From a bacterium (GTDB lineage: Bacteria > Bacillota > Clostridia > Lachnospirales > Lachnospiraceae): 64,000 nucleotides of DNA. Below are positions 26,609 through 38,866 of the stretch, piece after piece. Below the pieces are notes generated by a model that made no database searches, had not been told where the DNA came from, and saw only the letters and a program-made list of their open reading frames with translations. A program made the position numbers and the translations under genes. The DNA lies in assembly GCA_023663725.1 (NCBI GenBank), contig JAMPGX010000017.1, positions 21,189-85,188 of the forward strand, in the 5' to 3' direction. Numbering within the stretch: the first letter of the stretch is position 1; each line of letters begins with the position of its first letter.

Positions 26609-27138
26609 ATGGTACTTTTAACGGCCCAGGAGCCCATGGAAAGACTCTTTGATCTCGACTTCCAGCTGTTGGCGGACTCCACGCTGATGATTATCGCAAT
26701 CTTTATACTGTTCCTGCTGCTGAGTTATTTTCTGTTTAATCCGGCGAGAAAGCTGCTTCAGGATCGTCAAAGCAAGATCAGGAACGAGTTGGAGGACGCA
26801 CAGAACAATATGGAGCAGGCCGCCAGACTGAGGGAGCAATATGAGGCGAAGCTGCAAGGCATTGACAAGGAGGCGGAGGAAATTCTCAGCGATGCTCGCA
26901 GGCGCGCGCTGGAGAATGAGAACGAGATCATCGCCAATGCCAGAGAGGAAGCGTCGCGGATCATGGAGAGAGCTCGCAACGAAGCTCAGCTGGAGAAGCA
27001 GAAGATGGCGGATGAGGTGAAGCGGGAGATGATAGGCATTGCCACCGCGATGGCTGGCAAGGCTGTCGCAGCCTCGATGAGCCCCAATATTCAGGATAGT
27101 CTGGTGAATGAGACTTTGAAGGAGATAGGTGACAAGAC

Positions 27139-27151
<13 letters not shown>
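26609..27151 (+). CDS. atpF: ATP synthase F0 subunit b
   Basis: A 180-residue peripheral-stalk protein. One N-terminal TM helix (about 20-42, LMIIAIFILFLLLSYFLF) is followed by NPARKLLQDRQSKIRNEL and a long charged helix to the end. It links the membrane sector to subunit delta. It overlaps atpH by 13 bp. AAAGGAGG precedes the ATG. Confidence 0.95.
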
Positions 27152-29230
<2,079 letters not shown>

Positions 29231-29241
29231 ACAGTGAGGCA

Positions 29242-29265
29242 ATATCGCGGGCAAGCCCGCGATAT
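29242..29265 (+). repeat. Small hairpin upstream of atpG (copy 2 of a two-copy motif)
   Basis: ATATCGCGGGC pairs perfectly with GCCCGCGATAT across AA and is followed by GCGG, then the ribosome site and ATG of atpG at 29282. Similar in sequence and placement to 7943-7967 before dnaB. It could tune translation of gamma relative to alpha or act as an mRNA-stability hairpin. Confidence 0.65.
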
Positions 29266-29281
29266 GCGGAAAGAGGTATAT

Positions 29282-31577
<2,296 letters not shown>

Positions 31578-31593
31578 GGAAAGGCGGTTTTCG

Positions 31594-31998
31594 ATGGCAG
31601 ACAACAAATGCTTGACATTAAAGATTATCACGCCTACAAGGGTCTTTTACGAGGGCCAGGCGGAGATGGTGGAATTTAATACCTCCGAGGGAGAGATCGG
31701 TGTGCTGCCGGGCCATCTGCCCATGACGGTGATTGTGAAGCCCGGTGTATTAACCATCACGGAGCCGGAGGGGGATAAGGAAGCGGCGCTTCATGCGGGC
31801 TTTGCGGAGATACAATCGGATCGGGTCACTATCCTGGCGGAGATTATCGAGTGGCCGAATGAGATTGACGCGGCCAGGGCGGAGGCGGCCAGGGAGCGTG
31901 CTCAGGAACGCATTCATGAGAATGCCCGCGACACAGATATAGCCAGGGCGGAGACGGCTCTGCTGCGCGCTATGGCCCGTATACAGGTACTGAAGTAG
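31594..31998 (+). CDS. atpC: ATP synthase F1 subunit epsilon
   Basis: A 134-residue protein. An N-terminal beta-sandwich (LKIITPTRVFYEGQAEMVEFNTSEGEIGVLPGHLPM) is followed by a two-helix C-terminal domain rich in Ala, Arg and Glu (about 88-134). It contacts gamma and the c-ring and can inhibit hydrolysis. It closes the ten-gene atp operon. Confidence 0.95.
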   Translation: MADNKCLTLKIITPTRVFYEGQAEMVEFNTSEGEIGVLPGHLPMTVIVKPGVLTITEPEGDKEAALHAGFAEIQSDRVTILAEIIEWPNEIDAARAEAARERAQERIHENARDTDIARAETALLRAMARIQVLK

Positions 31999-32066
31999 GG
32001 CGGACGCTATGTCACGTGCAGTACGCTGGATGCATATGTTATAGAAAAAGAAAAGGTATTGTGAGC

Positions 32067-32480
32067 ATGGATTTTGAACGCAGGATTTTACCTTTTTATA
32101 TGACATATCCAGAGGCAGGTTATGGTAATGCTCCCCTTTACGGACGGCAGGACGCGGACGTGCTGCGTGATCTGGAATATTTTCGTCAGATGTATCCCGC
32201 GGAGGCTCGGCGCTATCAGGGCAGAGTTGCGGAGATTCTGGATAAGATGGACTATGAGGGCAGTGTGATCTATGATGAATATCCCGACCGCTATACGCTG
32301 GAACGCCTGGCGACAAATATAGCGGACGTAATCCGTCGCGAGGAGAGACAAGGGAATCCCGAGCAGGAGGATTCGGATGAGAGTTGGGGAGTGAGGCGTT
32401 CCCTGATATTTGTACTTTTGATTGATGAAGTGTATAAGCGTCGGCGAGGCGGCAGAAGAGGATTTTTCAGCTTTCGCTGA
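32067..32480 (+). CDS. Hypothetical protein downstream of the atp operon
   Basis: A 137-residue soluble protein starting MDFERRILPFYMTYP. It has a conserved-looking middle (DVLRDLEYFRQMYPAEARRYQGRVAEILDKMDYEGSVIYDEYPDRYTLERLATNIADVI) and a basic tail (YKRRRGGRRGFFSFR). The D-E-Y-P-D-R-Y pattern with downstream helix looks like a small helical domain; I do not recognise a named family. A GTG at 32061 is an alternative start nearer AAAAGG. The 68-bp gap suggests co-transcription with atpC. Confidence 0.7.
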   Translation: MDFERRILPFYMTYPEAGYGNAPLYGRQDADVLRDLEYFRQMYPAEARRYQGRVAEILDKMDYEGSVIYDEYPDRYTLERLATNIADVIRREERQGNPEQEDSDESWGVRRSLIFVLLIDEVYKRRRGGRRGFFSFR

Positions 32481-32485
32481 TACAC

Positions 32486-32527
32486 AGGCAGAGCCACGGG
32501 AACCCAGTGTTCTCCGTGGCTCTGCCT
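32486..32527 (+). other. Strong hairpin before the methyltransferase ribosome site
   Basis: AGGCAGAGCCACGG (32486-32499) pairs perfectly with CCGTGGCTCTGCCT (32514-32527); the loop itself can form GAAC/GTTC. It is followed by GAAAGGAG, not by T, so it is not a classic terminator. It may limit read-through or shield the downstream ribosome site. Confidence 0.7.
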
Positions 32528-32544
32528 GAAAGGAGAGATATAGG

Positions 32545-33741
32545 ATGGATGAACTGGGCAGGCTGCTTAAGGATATGATCAATGAGAGACTCGTACAGGT
32601 GACGCTGAGCAACAGCCGCAATCCTGCCTGGGGGGACAAGCTGAAGCTTCGTCCGGTGCTGCTTCAGAATAAGCTGATGTTTCAGAGTACCCGTTACACA
32701 GGCCCCCAGGTATTTCATCAGAATCATACGCCGGAGGAGGCAGGCCGTTTGATTGAGGATATGCTGCGGACACAATTCCGACAATGTGAGATGACTGCAC
32801 GCGATCGAAGCGCAACCGTGCTGGTCAGTAAGAAGGGAAAGATGACCGTCAAGGTCCGGCAGGCTGTCTGTGACATTCCGACGGAGCTGTCCCACAATCG
32901 GGAGAAGCAATATATCTTAAAAGAGGGGGAGCCGGTGGACTTTCTGGTTGGCTTGGGCGTTCAGACGCCGGAGGGGAGAGTCGCCAGGAATAAATATGAC
33001 AAATTTCGCCAGATCAATCGGTATCTGGAGTTTATTGAGGATATTTTGGACCAGCTGCCCTCACGGGAGACGATCCATGTGGTCGATTTTGGATGTGGAA
33101 AGTCCTATCTGACCTTTGCCATGTACTATTATCTGCACGTGCTGCAGGGGAGAGATATCTGTGTCACGGGACTGGATCTCAAGGAGGACGTGATCAGACG
33201 CTGCAATGACCTGGCAGGGCAGTGCGGATATGAGAAGCTGCGTTTTCAGGTCGGGGATATCAGCACCTATGAGGGGATGGAGCGGGTGGATATGGTGGTG
33301 TCTCTTCACGCGTGTGATACCGCTACAGATTACGCGCTGGAGAAGGCAGTACGCTGGGGCGCCAAGGTAATTCTTGCGGTGCCCTGCTGTCAGCACGAGG
33401 TAAACCGACAGATACATTGTGCCAAGTTGTCTCCGATTCTGCGTTACGGTGTGATCAGGGAGCGAATGTCCGCCCTGATCACGGATGCGGTTCGTGCCAA
33501 TCTGCTGGAGCAGCAGGGTTATGATACACAGATTCTTGAGTTTATTGATATGGAGCACACGCCCAAAAATCTGTTGATTCGAGCCGTCAGGAGAACGGCA
33601 AAGAACGCCTGTCCTGGCGGAGGACAACCACGCATGCAGAAGAGACAGGCAGCCGCGATGCAGGAGGCATCTCTGGCGGAGGTGCTGGAGCTGCTGGGGA
33701 TAGAGCCTAAGCTGGCCAGTCTGTTGGGCGTAAGGGACTAG
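32545..33741 (+). CDS. SAM-dependent methyltransferase, METTL25-like
   Basis: A 398-residue protein. An N-terminal region (about 1-150) of unknown fold precedes a Rossmann methyltransferase: motif I VVDFGCGKSYLTFAMYYYL (about 174-192), acidic motif GLDLKEDVI, motif LHACDTATDYAL, and VPCCQHEVNRQI. The DFGCGKS and PCCQHE pair is typical of a METTL25/RRNAD1-related group; one eukaryotic relative methylates a ribosomal protein, but the bacterial target is not known to me. It begins the three-gene group with the 843-residue protein and acyltransferase. Confidence 0.8.
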   Translation: MDELGRLLKDMINERLVQVTLSNSRNPAWGDKLKLRPVLLQNKLMFQSTRYTGPQVFHQNHTPEEAGRLIEDMLRTQFRQCEMTARDRSATVLVSKKGKMTVKVRQAVCDIPTELSHNREKQYILKEGEPVDFLVGLGVQTPEGRVARNKYDKFRQINRYLEFIEDILDQLPSRETIHVVDFGCGKSYLTFAMYYYLHVLQGRDICVTGLDLKEDVIRRCNDLAGQCGYEKLRFQVGDISTYEGMERVDMVVSLHACDTATDYALEKAVRWGAKVILAVPCCQHEVNRQIHCAKLSPILRYGVIRERMSALITDAVRANLLEQQGYDTQILEFIDMEHTPKNLLIRAVRRTAKNACPGGGQPRMQKRQAAAMQEASLAEVLELLGIEPKLASLLGVRD

Positions 33742-33796
33742 GGCTATGGGAGATGAGACGGTATCGGTCTAAGCTGTGCGGGAGAAACAGGGAAGC

Positions 33797-36328
33797 ATGA
33801 AAAAAACAATCATCAAATCAGTGATCTTCCTGCTGACTTTTTTGGTAGCATTATTGGTGGCAGGTCGGGTCATGAATCATGACAATCAGAATATGACAAT
33901 GGAGCTGTCAGAGGCCAGTTTTCCCATCATCACTCTGGAAAAAGGCGATATCTCATACAATGAACTTCATGGGTACGCCCGAGAGATGGATGTCGCCTAT
34001 CAGAGAGGAACCATTGCGGAATTAGGCGAAAACAGGGAGCTCGTGTTTCGGATCGAAACCTATGGACTGCCGATTGAGTCGATAGATATGGAGGTGCGCA
34101 GTCGTGATGGCAGTCGTCTGATTGAAAATACCCCGATCAGGGAATATGAACCCGGGAACACGATCAGGGTAGAGACGGCGCTGAAGGATCTGATTGAGAA
34201 GGATACGGAATATTCTCTGGTTCTGGTGTTGACGGACGGCAGCAGTCGGGAGATACGCTATTATACCAGGGTGATATGGAGCGATAACACCTGCGGGTAT
34301 GAGAAGCTGGAGTATGTGCGTGATTTTCACGAAAAAACATTTGACAGGGAAGCGGCCAGGGACTTGATTAAATACCTGGAGAGCAATTCGCAGGGGGACA
34401 ATACAAGCTTTCACAAAGTGGATATACACAGCAGCTTTCATCAGATTACCTGGGGGGAGCTGGATGTGCGACGGTTGACGGAGCCTGCCATCAACCTGAT
34501 GGAGCTTGCCACTCAGACTGCCGCCATGCAGCTCAGCTATCTGGTGTCGACGGGAAGTGGAAAAGACCAGGTCTGTTATCTGGTGGAAGAGCTTTACCGG
34601 ATCCGCTATACCCCCGACAGGGTATATCTGTTGGGGTTTGAGAGGACAATGGACCAGATTCCCGCTATAAAGGGAAATATCTACGCCAACGACAAGATCA
34701 TGCTGGGAATAGTGGGCGAGGATGTTGCCCTGTTGGAAAGTGAGGACGGCAATATCGTGGTATTCGAGGCGGCAGGGAGGCTGTGCAGCTACAATGCGGC
34801 CAGCAACAGGCTCGCGCTGCTGTTTTCCTTCTATGAGGATACTTCTCAGAATGCCAAGCCGCAATGGGATGCCCGCGACCTGTATCAGCAGTATGGATTG
34901 AAAATATTGGGAGTGGACGAGGGGAATAACGTTCAGTTTGCCGTCTATGGATATATGAACAGAGGGCGGCATGAGGGGGAAGTGGGCATTCAGCTATACA
35001 CCTACAACAGCGCTCACAATACGATTGAGGAGATTGTATATATTCCCTATGACAAATCGTATGAGATACTGGCGGCCGAACTGGAGCAGCTTCTGTACAT
35101 GAACAGAGAGGGTAAGCTTTACCTGTATCTGAATCATGGCATCTATGAGGTGAATACCCTGGAGCGCACCAGTGAGAGAATCGCTCTGGTGGAAACGGAT
35201 GAGGCTATGGTGATCTCTGACAACCACAAGATTATTGTGTGGTGGCAGGAACAGGGGTTGCAGATGATGGATCTGGGAACGGAGCAGTTGCTCCAGATCG
35301 AGGTGGGAGCGGACGAGATAGCCAGGCCGCTTGGTTTTATGGGAGAAGATATTATCTACGGTGTGGCAAGGCGAGAGGATGTGGTGGCGGATGCGGTAGG
35401 TCGGCAAATATTTCCCATGTACCAGGTGTGCATCCGGAATTCCTCCGGAAAGCTGATGAAAGCGTATGAGCAGGAGAACATATACACCCTGTCCTGCCGG
35501 GTAGAGGAAAATCAGATTATCCTGGAGCGGGTGCTGAGGCGGGAGGACGGCAGCTATGTGAACACAACCAGAGAACAAATCATGAACAGCGCTCCGCAGG
35601 AGACGGGCAGAAACCAACTGGTGATTGCAGCGGTGGATGTCTATGAGAAGCTGGTGCAGCTTCAGGTGCGGGACGAAATCAATGTCAAGGGCTTGCAGGT
35701 GTTGACGCCCAAGGAGGTTGTATTTGAGGGTGGAAGAAATGTCGATTTGCAGACAGATATCCGACAGGAGCGGTACTATGTGTATGACCTGGGCCGCATA
35801 GAAGGAATCTACTATGAGCCGGCCCAGGCTATCAATCAGGCCAATGCCTGCTTTGGCGTGGTGGTAAACGACAGGGGAAGAACCATTTGGATCAGAGGAA
35901 ACAGAGCGGTCCGCAATCAGATCATGGCGATCAAGGCCCCGGCAATGATGGAGGAAAAGAGCAGTCTCGCAGTATGTCTGGATACCATGCTGGAGCTGGA
36001 GGGTATCGTGAGAAATACAGAGCAGCAGCTAAGGCGGGGAAGGACAGCACTGCAGATTCTGGAACAGGAATTGGACGGGAAGGCCCAGGTGATGGATCTG
36101 AGTGGGTGCAGTCTGGACGCCATGTTGTATTTCATCAATCAGGATATTCCCGTGTTGGCGATACAAAGGAGTGGAGAGGCTGTTCTACTCACAGGCTTCA
36201 ACGAGTTTAACGTAGTGGTTATGGAGCCTTCCTCAGGTAAGCTATACAAAAAGGGCATGAACGATACTCGGGAATGGATGGAAGAGAACGGTAATCCTTT
36301 TATTGCCTATATCAGGATGGAGGACTAG
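33797..36328 (+). CDS. Large extracytoplasmic protein with propeller-like middle and C39-like end
   Basis: An 843-residue protein with one N-terminal TM helix (about residues 7-25) and the rest outside the cell. Residues 30-140 are beta-rich. Residues about 250-620 contain repeated short strands of the type seen in beta-propellers (YSLKI-, IYGVARRED-like repeats). The last 80 residues (DLSGCSLDAMLYFINQDIPVLAIQ, then AVLLTGFNEFNVVVMEPSSGK) resemble the C-terminal half of C39-like peptidase folds; the usual N-terminal catalytic Cys is replaced or missing, so activity is doubtful. No named family recognised. ATG 33797 is set by AGGGA upstream and the signal-anchor. Confidence 0.72.
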   Translation: MKKTIIKSVIFLLTFLVALLVAGRVMNHDNQNMTMELSEASFPIITLEKGDISYNELHGYAREMDVAYQRGTIAELGENRELVFRIETYGLPIESIDMEVRSRDGSRLIENTPIREYEPGNTIRVETALKDLIEKDTEYSLVLVLTDGSSREIRYYTRVIWSDNTCGYEKLEYVRDFHEKTFDREAARDLIKYLESNSQGDNTSFHKVDIHSSFHQITWGELDVRRLTEPAINLMELATQTAAMQLSYLVSTGSGKDQVCYLVEELYRIRYTPDRVYLLGFERTMDQIPAIKGNIYANDKIMLGIVGEDVALLESEDGNIVVFEAAGRLCSYNAASNRLALLFSFYEDTSQNAKPQWDARDLYQQYGLKILGVDEGNNVQFAVYGYMNRGRHEGEVGIQLYTYNSAHNTIEEIVYIPYDKSYEILAAELEQLLYMNREGKLYLYLNHGIYEVNTLERTSERIALVETDEAMVISDNHKIIVWWQEQGLQMMDLGTEQLLQIEVGADEIARPLGFMGEDIIYGVARREDVVADAVGRQIFPMYQVCIRNSSGKLMKAYEQENIYTLSCRVEENQIILERVLRREDGSYVNTTREQIMNSAPQETGRNQLVIAAVDVYEKLVQLQVRDEINVKGLQVLTPKEVVFEGGRNVDLQTDIRQERYYVYDLGRIEGIYYEPAQAINQANACFGVVVNDRGRTIWIRGNRAVRNQIMAIKAPAMMEEKSSLAVCLDTMLELEGIVRNTEQQLRRGRTALQILEQELDGKAQVMDLSGCSLDAMLYFINQDIPVLAIQRSGEAVLLTGFNEFNVVVMEPSSGKLYKKGMNDTREWMEENGNPFIAYIRMED

Positions 36329-36329
36329 G

Positions 36330-37397
36330 TTGGCTGGTATGCAAAAGAACAGAATGCGGTATCTGGATATTTATAAAGGGATCGGGATTGTTCTGGTACT
36401 GCTGGGGCATATTGGCACAACGCCTTATTATCTGGGGTTGTGGCTCAATGCCTTTCATATGCCATTGTTTTTTGTCGCCGCGGGACTGTTGATCGGCGAA
36501 AACAAGCTGTATAACAGAGATGCGATGTCCATTGTCAGAGGGCGACTCCGCGCGGTCATGCTTCCCTATATGTGGTTCAGCCTCATTGCCATTGTATGGG
36601 ACGGAGTGAAGGCATTTCTTACTCCGGCGCAGCACTTTAAGCTTGACATGATTGGCAAGCTGTGGGATAGTCTTTCACTGTTTGGTGTTTCAGTGCTGTG
36701 GTTTCTGCCTGCATTCTTTGTGGGGGCGACTGGATACCAGCTGCTGCGCAAAAAGGCAGCCTTCAGCTTGGCGCTGCCCGTGCTGACCGCTTTGACAGTG
36801 GCGCTTCTTTTTCTCGATGGGACGGTGGAGAGGCTTGCGGCAACGGAGATGTCAGCGAAGATATTTCTGCTGAAGCTGCTCTGTGTGATTCCGCGGGGAT
36901 GCCTGGGTGCCTTTTTCTGTGCCGTGGGGGAGGGAATGGGTATTCTGGTCCGCTGTTTGGAGCGGAAAAAATGGAGCTTGCTGTTGACAGGACTTGTGGC
37001 AACGTTAGTTGGCTCCTACTGTGCTGTAAGTAATGTGTTGGTTTCCGTGCGTTATCTGGTCTTTGGAAATATGGCGTTGTTTTTGGGGGCCGCCGTATGT
37101 CTGACAGGCGGAATTCTGCTGCTGTGCCGTTTTGTGGAGCATTTGCCTCCTCTGGAGTACCTTGGTAAATATTCCCTGATCATCATGGTGACGCACCTGG
37201 ACCTGCGAGTGTTCAACATTGCGCTGAAGGTTGGCGGCAAGGTATTGGAATGGACAGGGCTTGCTCTCGCCTATGACATTGTGGTAGCGGTAGTGATTAT
37301 CGTTCTGGAGCTGTTCTGGATATGGTTGCTGGATGGCCGTCTGAGTTTTCTGCTTGGCAGGAAGGGCAGAAAGAACACTGGCGAAAAGAGAAAATAA
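36330..37397 (+). CDS. Acyltransferase 3 family membrane protein
   Basis: A 355-residue integral membrane protein with about ten TM helices. The N-terminal motif RYLDIYKGIGIVLVLLGHIG carries the conserved His, and FFVAAGLLIG and R..R..LPYMWFS follow, the Acyl_transf_3 signature. Such enzymes move acetyl or succinyl groups onto sugars or envelope polymers. The start is probably TTG 36330, 6 nt after GGAGG and 1 nt after the previous stop; ATG 36339 is the alternative. Tight coupling to the 843-residue gene suggests a shared envelope job. Confidence 0.85.
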   Translation: MAGMQKNRMRYLDIYKGIGIVLVLLGHIGTTPYYLGLWLNAFHMPLFFVAAGLLIGENKLYNRDAMSIVRGRLRAVMLPYMWFSLIAIVWDGVKAFLTPAQHFKLDMIGKLWDSLSLFGVSVLWFLPAFFVGATGYQLLRKKAAFSLALPVLTALTVALLFLDGTVERLAATEMSAKIFLLKLLCVIPRGCLGAFFCAVGEGMGILVRCLERKKWSLLLTGLVATLVGSYCAVSNVLVSVRYLVFGNMALFLGAAVCLTGGILLLCRFVEHLPPLEYLGKYSLIIMVTHLDLRVFNIALKVGGKVLEWTGLALAYDIVVAVVIIVLELFWIWLLDGRLSFLLGRKGRKNTGEKRK

Positions 37398-37425
37398 TGT
37401 TGCAGGAGAAGGCGGCTTAGCGGCA

Positions 37426-37941
37426 TTATTCGCCCTTGACAGGGAAAATGTATTTCTTATATTTTTGCAGCGTGAGGAGCAATAGCATTCCCAACACTCC
37501 ACAGGAGAGTATCTCGCCAATTCCCACGGTCAACATGAAAAAGGGAACGGAGCCGGGGATATGATAGGCGTAGTACAGTACGAATGGTACAATGAGCGTA
37601 TTGGCGACAATGGGGGGAAGCGGCGCGATCCAGCTGTGTTGGCTCGGCCATTGGCGGCGGCACAGCAGCCATGTGCCCACGGCGCCCAGCAGTGTGGCAA
37701 GGCTGCCAAAGATCACATCCCAGATGATGGCGCCGGTCAGCAGGTTGCTGATCAGGCATCCCAGAAACAGCCCGGGTATGGCAGCGGGCGTAAAAAAAGG
37801 CAAAATGGTAAGCGCTTCAGAGAATCGAAGCTGGACAGCATAATTGGCCAATCCGAGAGCATTGGCCAACAAAGTTAAAACCACATAAAGAGCGGCGATA
37901 ATAGCCGCCTGAGCGATAAAAAGTGTCTTGCTGATTTTCAT
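37426..37941 (-). CDS. queT: QueT-family transporter (queuosine precursor uptake)
   Basis: A 171-residue membrane protein of about five TM helices. It has the QueT/DUF988 N-terminal signature IAALYVVLTLLANALGLANYAVQLRFSEALTILPFF with the R-x-S-E-A motif, and ...IPGLFLGCLISNLLTGA. QueT is an ECF-type substrate-binding subunit for a queuosine precursor. The preQ1-I-like leader at 37952-37993 supports this. AAAGGAG precedes the ATG. Confidence 0.88.
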   Translation of the reverse strand: MKISKTLFIAQAAIIAALYVVLTLLANALGLANYAVQLRFSEALTILPFFTPAAIPGLFLGCLISNLLTGAIIWDVIFGSLATLLGAVGTWLLCRRQWPSQHSWIAPLPPIVANTLIVPFVLYYAYHIPGSVPFFMLTVGIGEILSCGVLGMLLLLTLQKYKKYIFPVKGE

Positions 37942-37951
37942 GATCTAATCT

Positions 37952-37993
37952 CCTTTAGTATTTTTTTAACGAGTGGAAGGTCTCGAACACTCG
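37952..37993 (-). promoter_or_regulatory. Putative preQ1-I riboswitch of queT
   Basis: On the minus strand: stem CGAGTG/CACTCG (37988-37993 with 37970-37975) closes a 12-nt loop beginning TTC, then the A-rich tail TTAAAAAAATACTAAAGG runs into the ribosome site. This equals the known preQ1-I layout (P1, 12-nt L1 starting UUC, A-rich strand, CUAA, then SD). The exact L1-tail pairing differs from the textbook example; CCTT in the loop could pair with AAGG of the ribosome site. Confidence 0.55.
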
Positions 37994-38039
37994 GTTTGGC
38001 AGCCTGCCGCCTGGCTTATAAGGCTCCTGCAACGAAAAC

Positions 38040-38068
38040 AGTGTAGCACACTTTTTCAGGAATGGCAA
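38040..38068 (-). promoter_or_regulatory. Sigma-A promoter of queT
   Basis: Minus strand TTGCCA, 17 bp, TACACT, just after the bioY stop. It places the transcript start near 38033, about 40 nt before the riboswitch, so queT can be transcribed independently of bioY. Confidence 0.65.
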
Positions 38069-38088
38069 GTGGATGTATGCGTAAAGGC

Positions 38089-38631
38089 TCAGTTCAACAG
38101 TCCCGCCTTTCCAAGCTGTCTGCGGATCGGAATGCCCAGCATCAGCGTGAGCGCGATCTTAAACAGGTCGGCAGGAATGTAGGGAATCACGCCAATCCAC
38201 AGGGCTTCTATAAAGGAGCGGTTGAGCAGATGTCCCAGCCACAGAGTCCCGAACAGATACATAGCGGCTGTCCCCAGCGTCATACCGACCAGGTGTAGCG
38301 GCCATCTGGCGGGCCAGCAATGGATGAAAAAGCCCGCGATCAGGGACAGGAAGATGTAACCGAGGAGGTATCCGCCGGTAGGCCCCAGCACCTTGCCGAC
38401 ACCGCCGGAGAATCCTGTGAATACAGGCATACCTGCCAGGCCGAGCAGCAGATATGCAAGGCAACTCACCGTACCCCATTTCATTCCCAGCAGATATACG
38501 GCCAACAATATACCAAGAACACCCAGAGAGATGGGAACGGGGCTGAAGGGCAGCGGGAAAGCGAGAGGCCCCAGCAGACAGATCACAGCGGTCATCAAGC
38601 CAATCAATGCAATTTTCTTTGTTTTCATCAT
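38089..38631 (-). CDS. bioY: Biotin transporter BioY
   Basis: A 180-residue membrane protein of about six TM helices. BioY signatures are FPLPFSPVPISLGVLGILLAVYLLG, YLLLGLAGMPVFTGFSGGVGKVLGPTGGYLLGY. BioY is the substrate-binding S component for biotin, working alone or with ECF ATPases. GAGGAG precedes a double ATG; 38631 is used. The BirA-type operator at 38787-38817 supports the substrate. Confidence 0.94.
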   Translation of the reverse strand: MMKTKKIALIGLMTAVICLLGPLAFPLPFSPVPISLGVLGILLAVYLLGMKWGTVSCLAYLLLGLAGMPVFTGFSGGVGKVLGPTGGYLLGYIFLSLIAGFFIHCWPARWPLHLVGMTLGTAAMYLFGTLWLGHLLNRSFIEALWIGVIPYIPADLFKIALTLMLGIPIRRQLGKAGLLN

Positions 38632-38764
38632 GATTTTCTCCTCGTATTGAATTGCTGCGCGATAGCTCTAAAGTGTAAAGCCCTGAAATTACAGAAAAAC
38701 TCTGTGGGTCACTTTAATAGGGCAGCTAAGTTCTACCGTGTAATGTAAACTGGATTTCAATATG

Positions 38765-38817
38765 AGTATACAATTGAAAGACAAGAATGTCAACCATTTT
38801 GAACAATAAGTTAACAT
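38765..38817 (-). promoter_or_regulatory. bioY promoter overlapped by a BirA-type operator
   Basis: Minus strand promoter TTGACA, 17 bp, TATACT (38788-38793 and 38765-38770). ATGTTAAC, 15 bp, GTTGACAT (38810-38817 and 38787-38794) is a near-perfect match in sequence and spacing to Firmicutes biotin operators (TTGTTAAC-15-GTTAACAA in Bacillus). The inner half overlaps the -35, so binding of biotin-loaded BirA would block transcription. Confidence 0.8.
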
Positions 38818-38826
38818 TATAGATAT

Positions 38827-38858
38827 AAAACGGGCAGCCCTTGAAGGACTGCCTGTTC
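38827..38858 (-). terminator. Terminator of the dnaD-dnaI-prs operon
   Basis: Minus strand AACAGGCAG...CTGCCCGTT stem followed by TTTAT, directly after the prs stop codon and just upstream of the bioY operator. Confidence 0.8.
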
Positions 38859-38866
38859 AAATTCCT

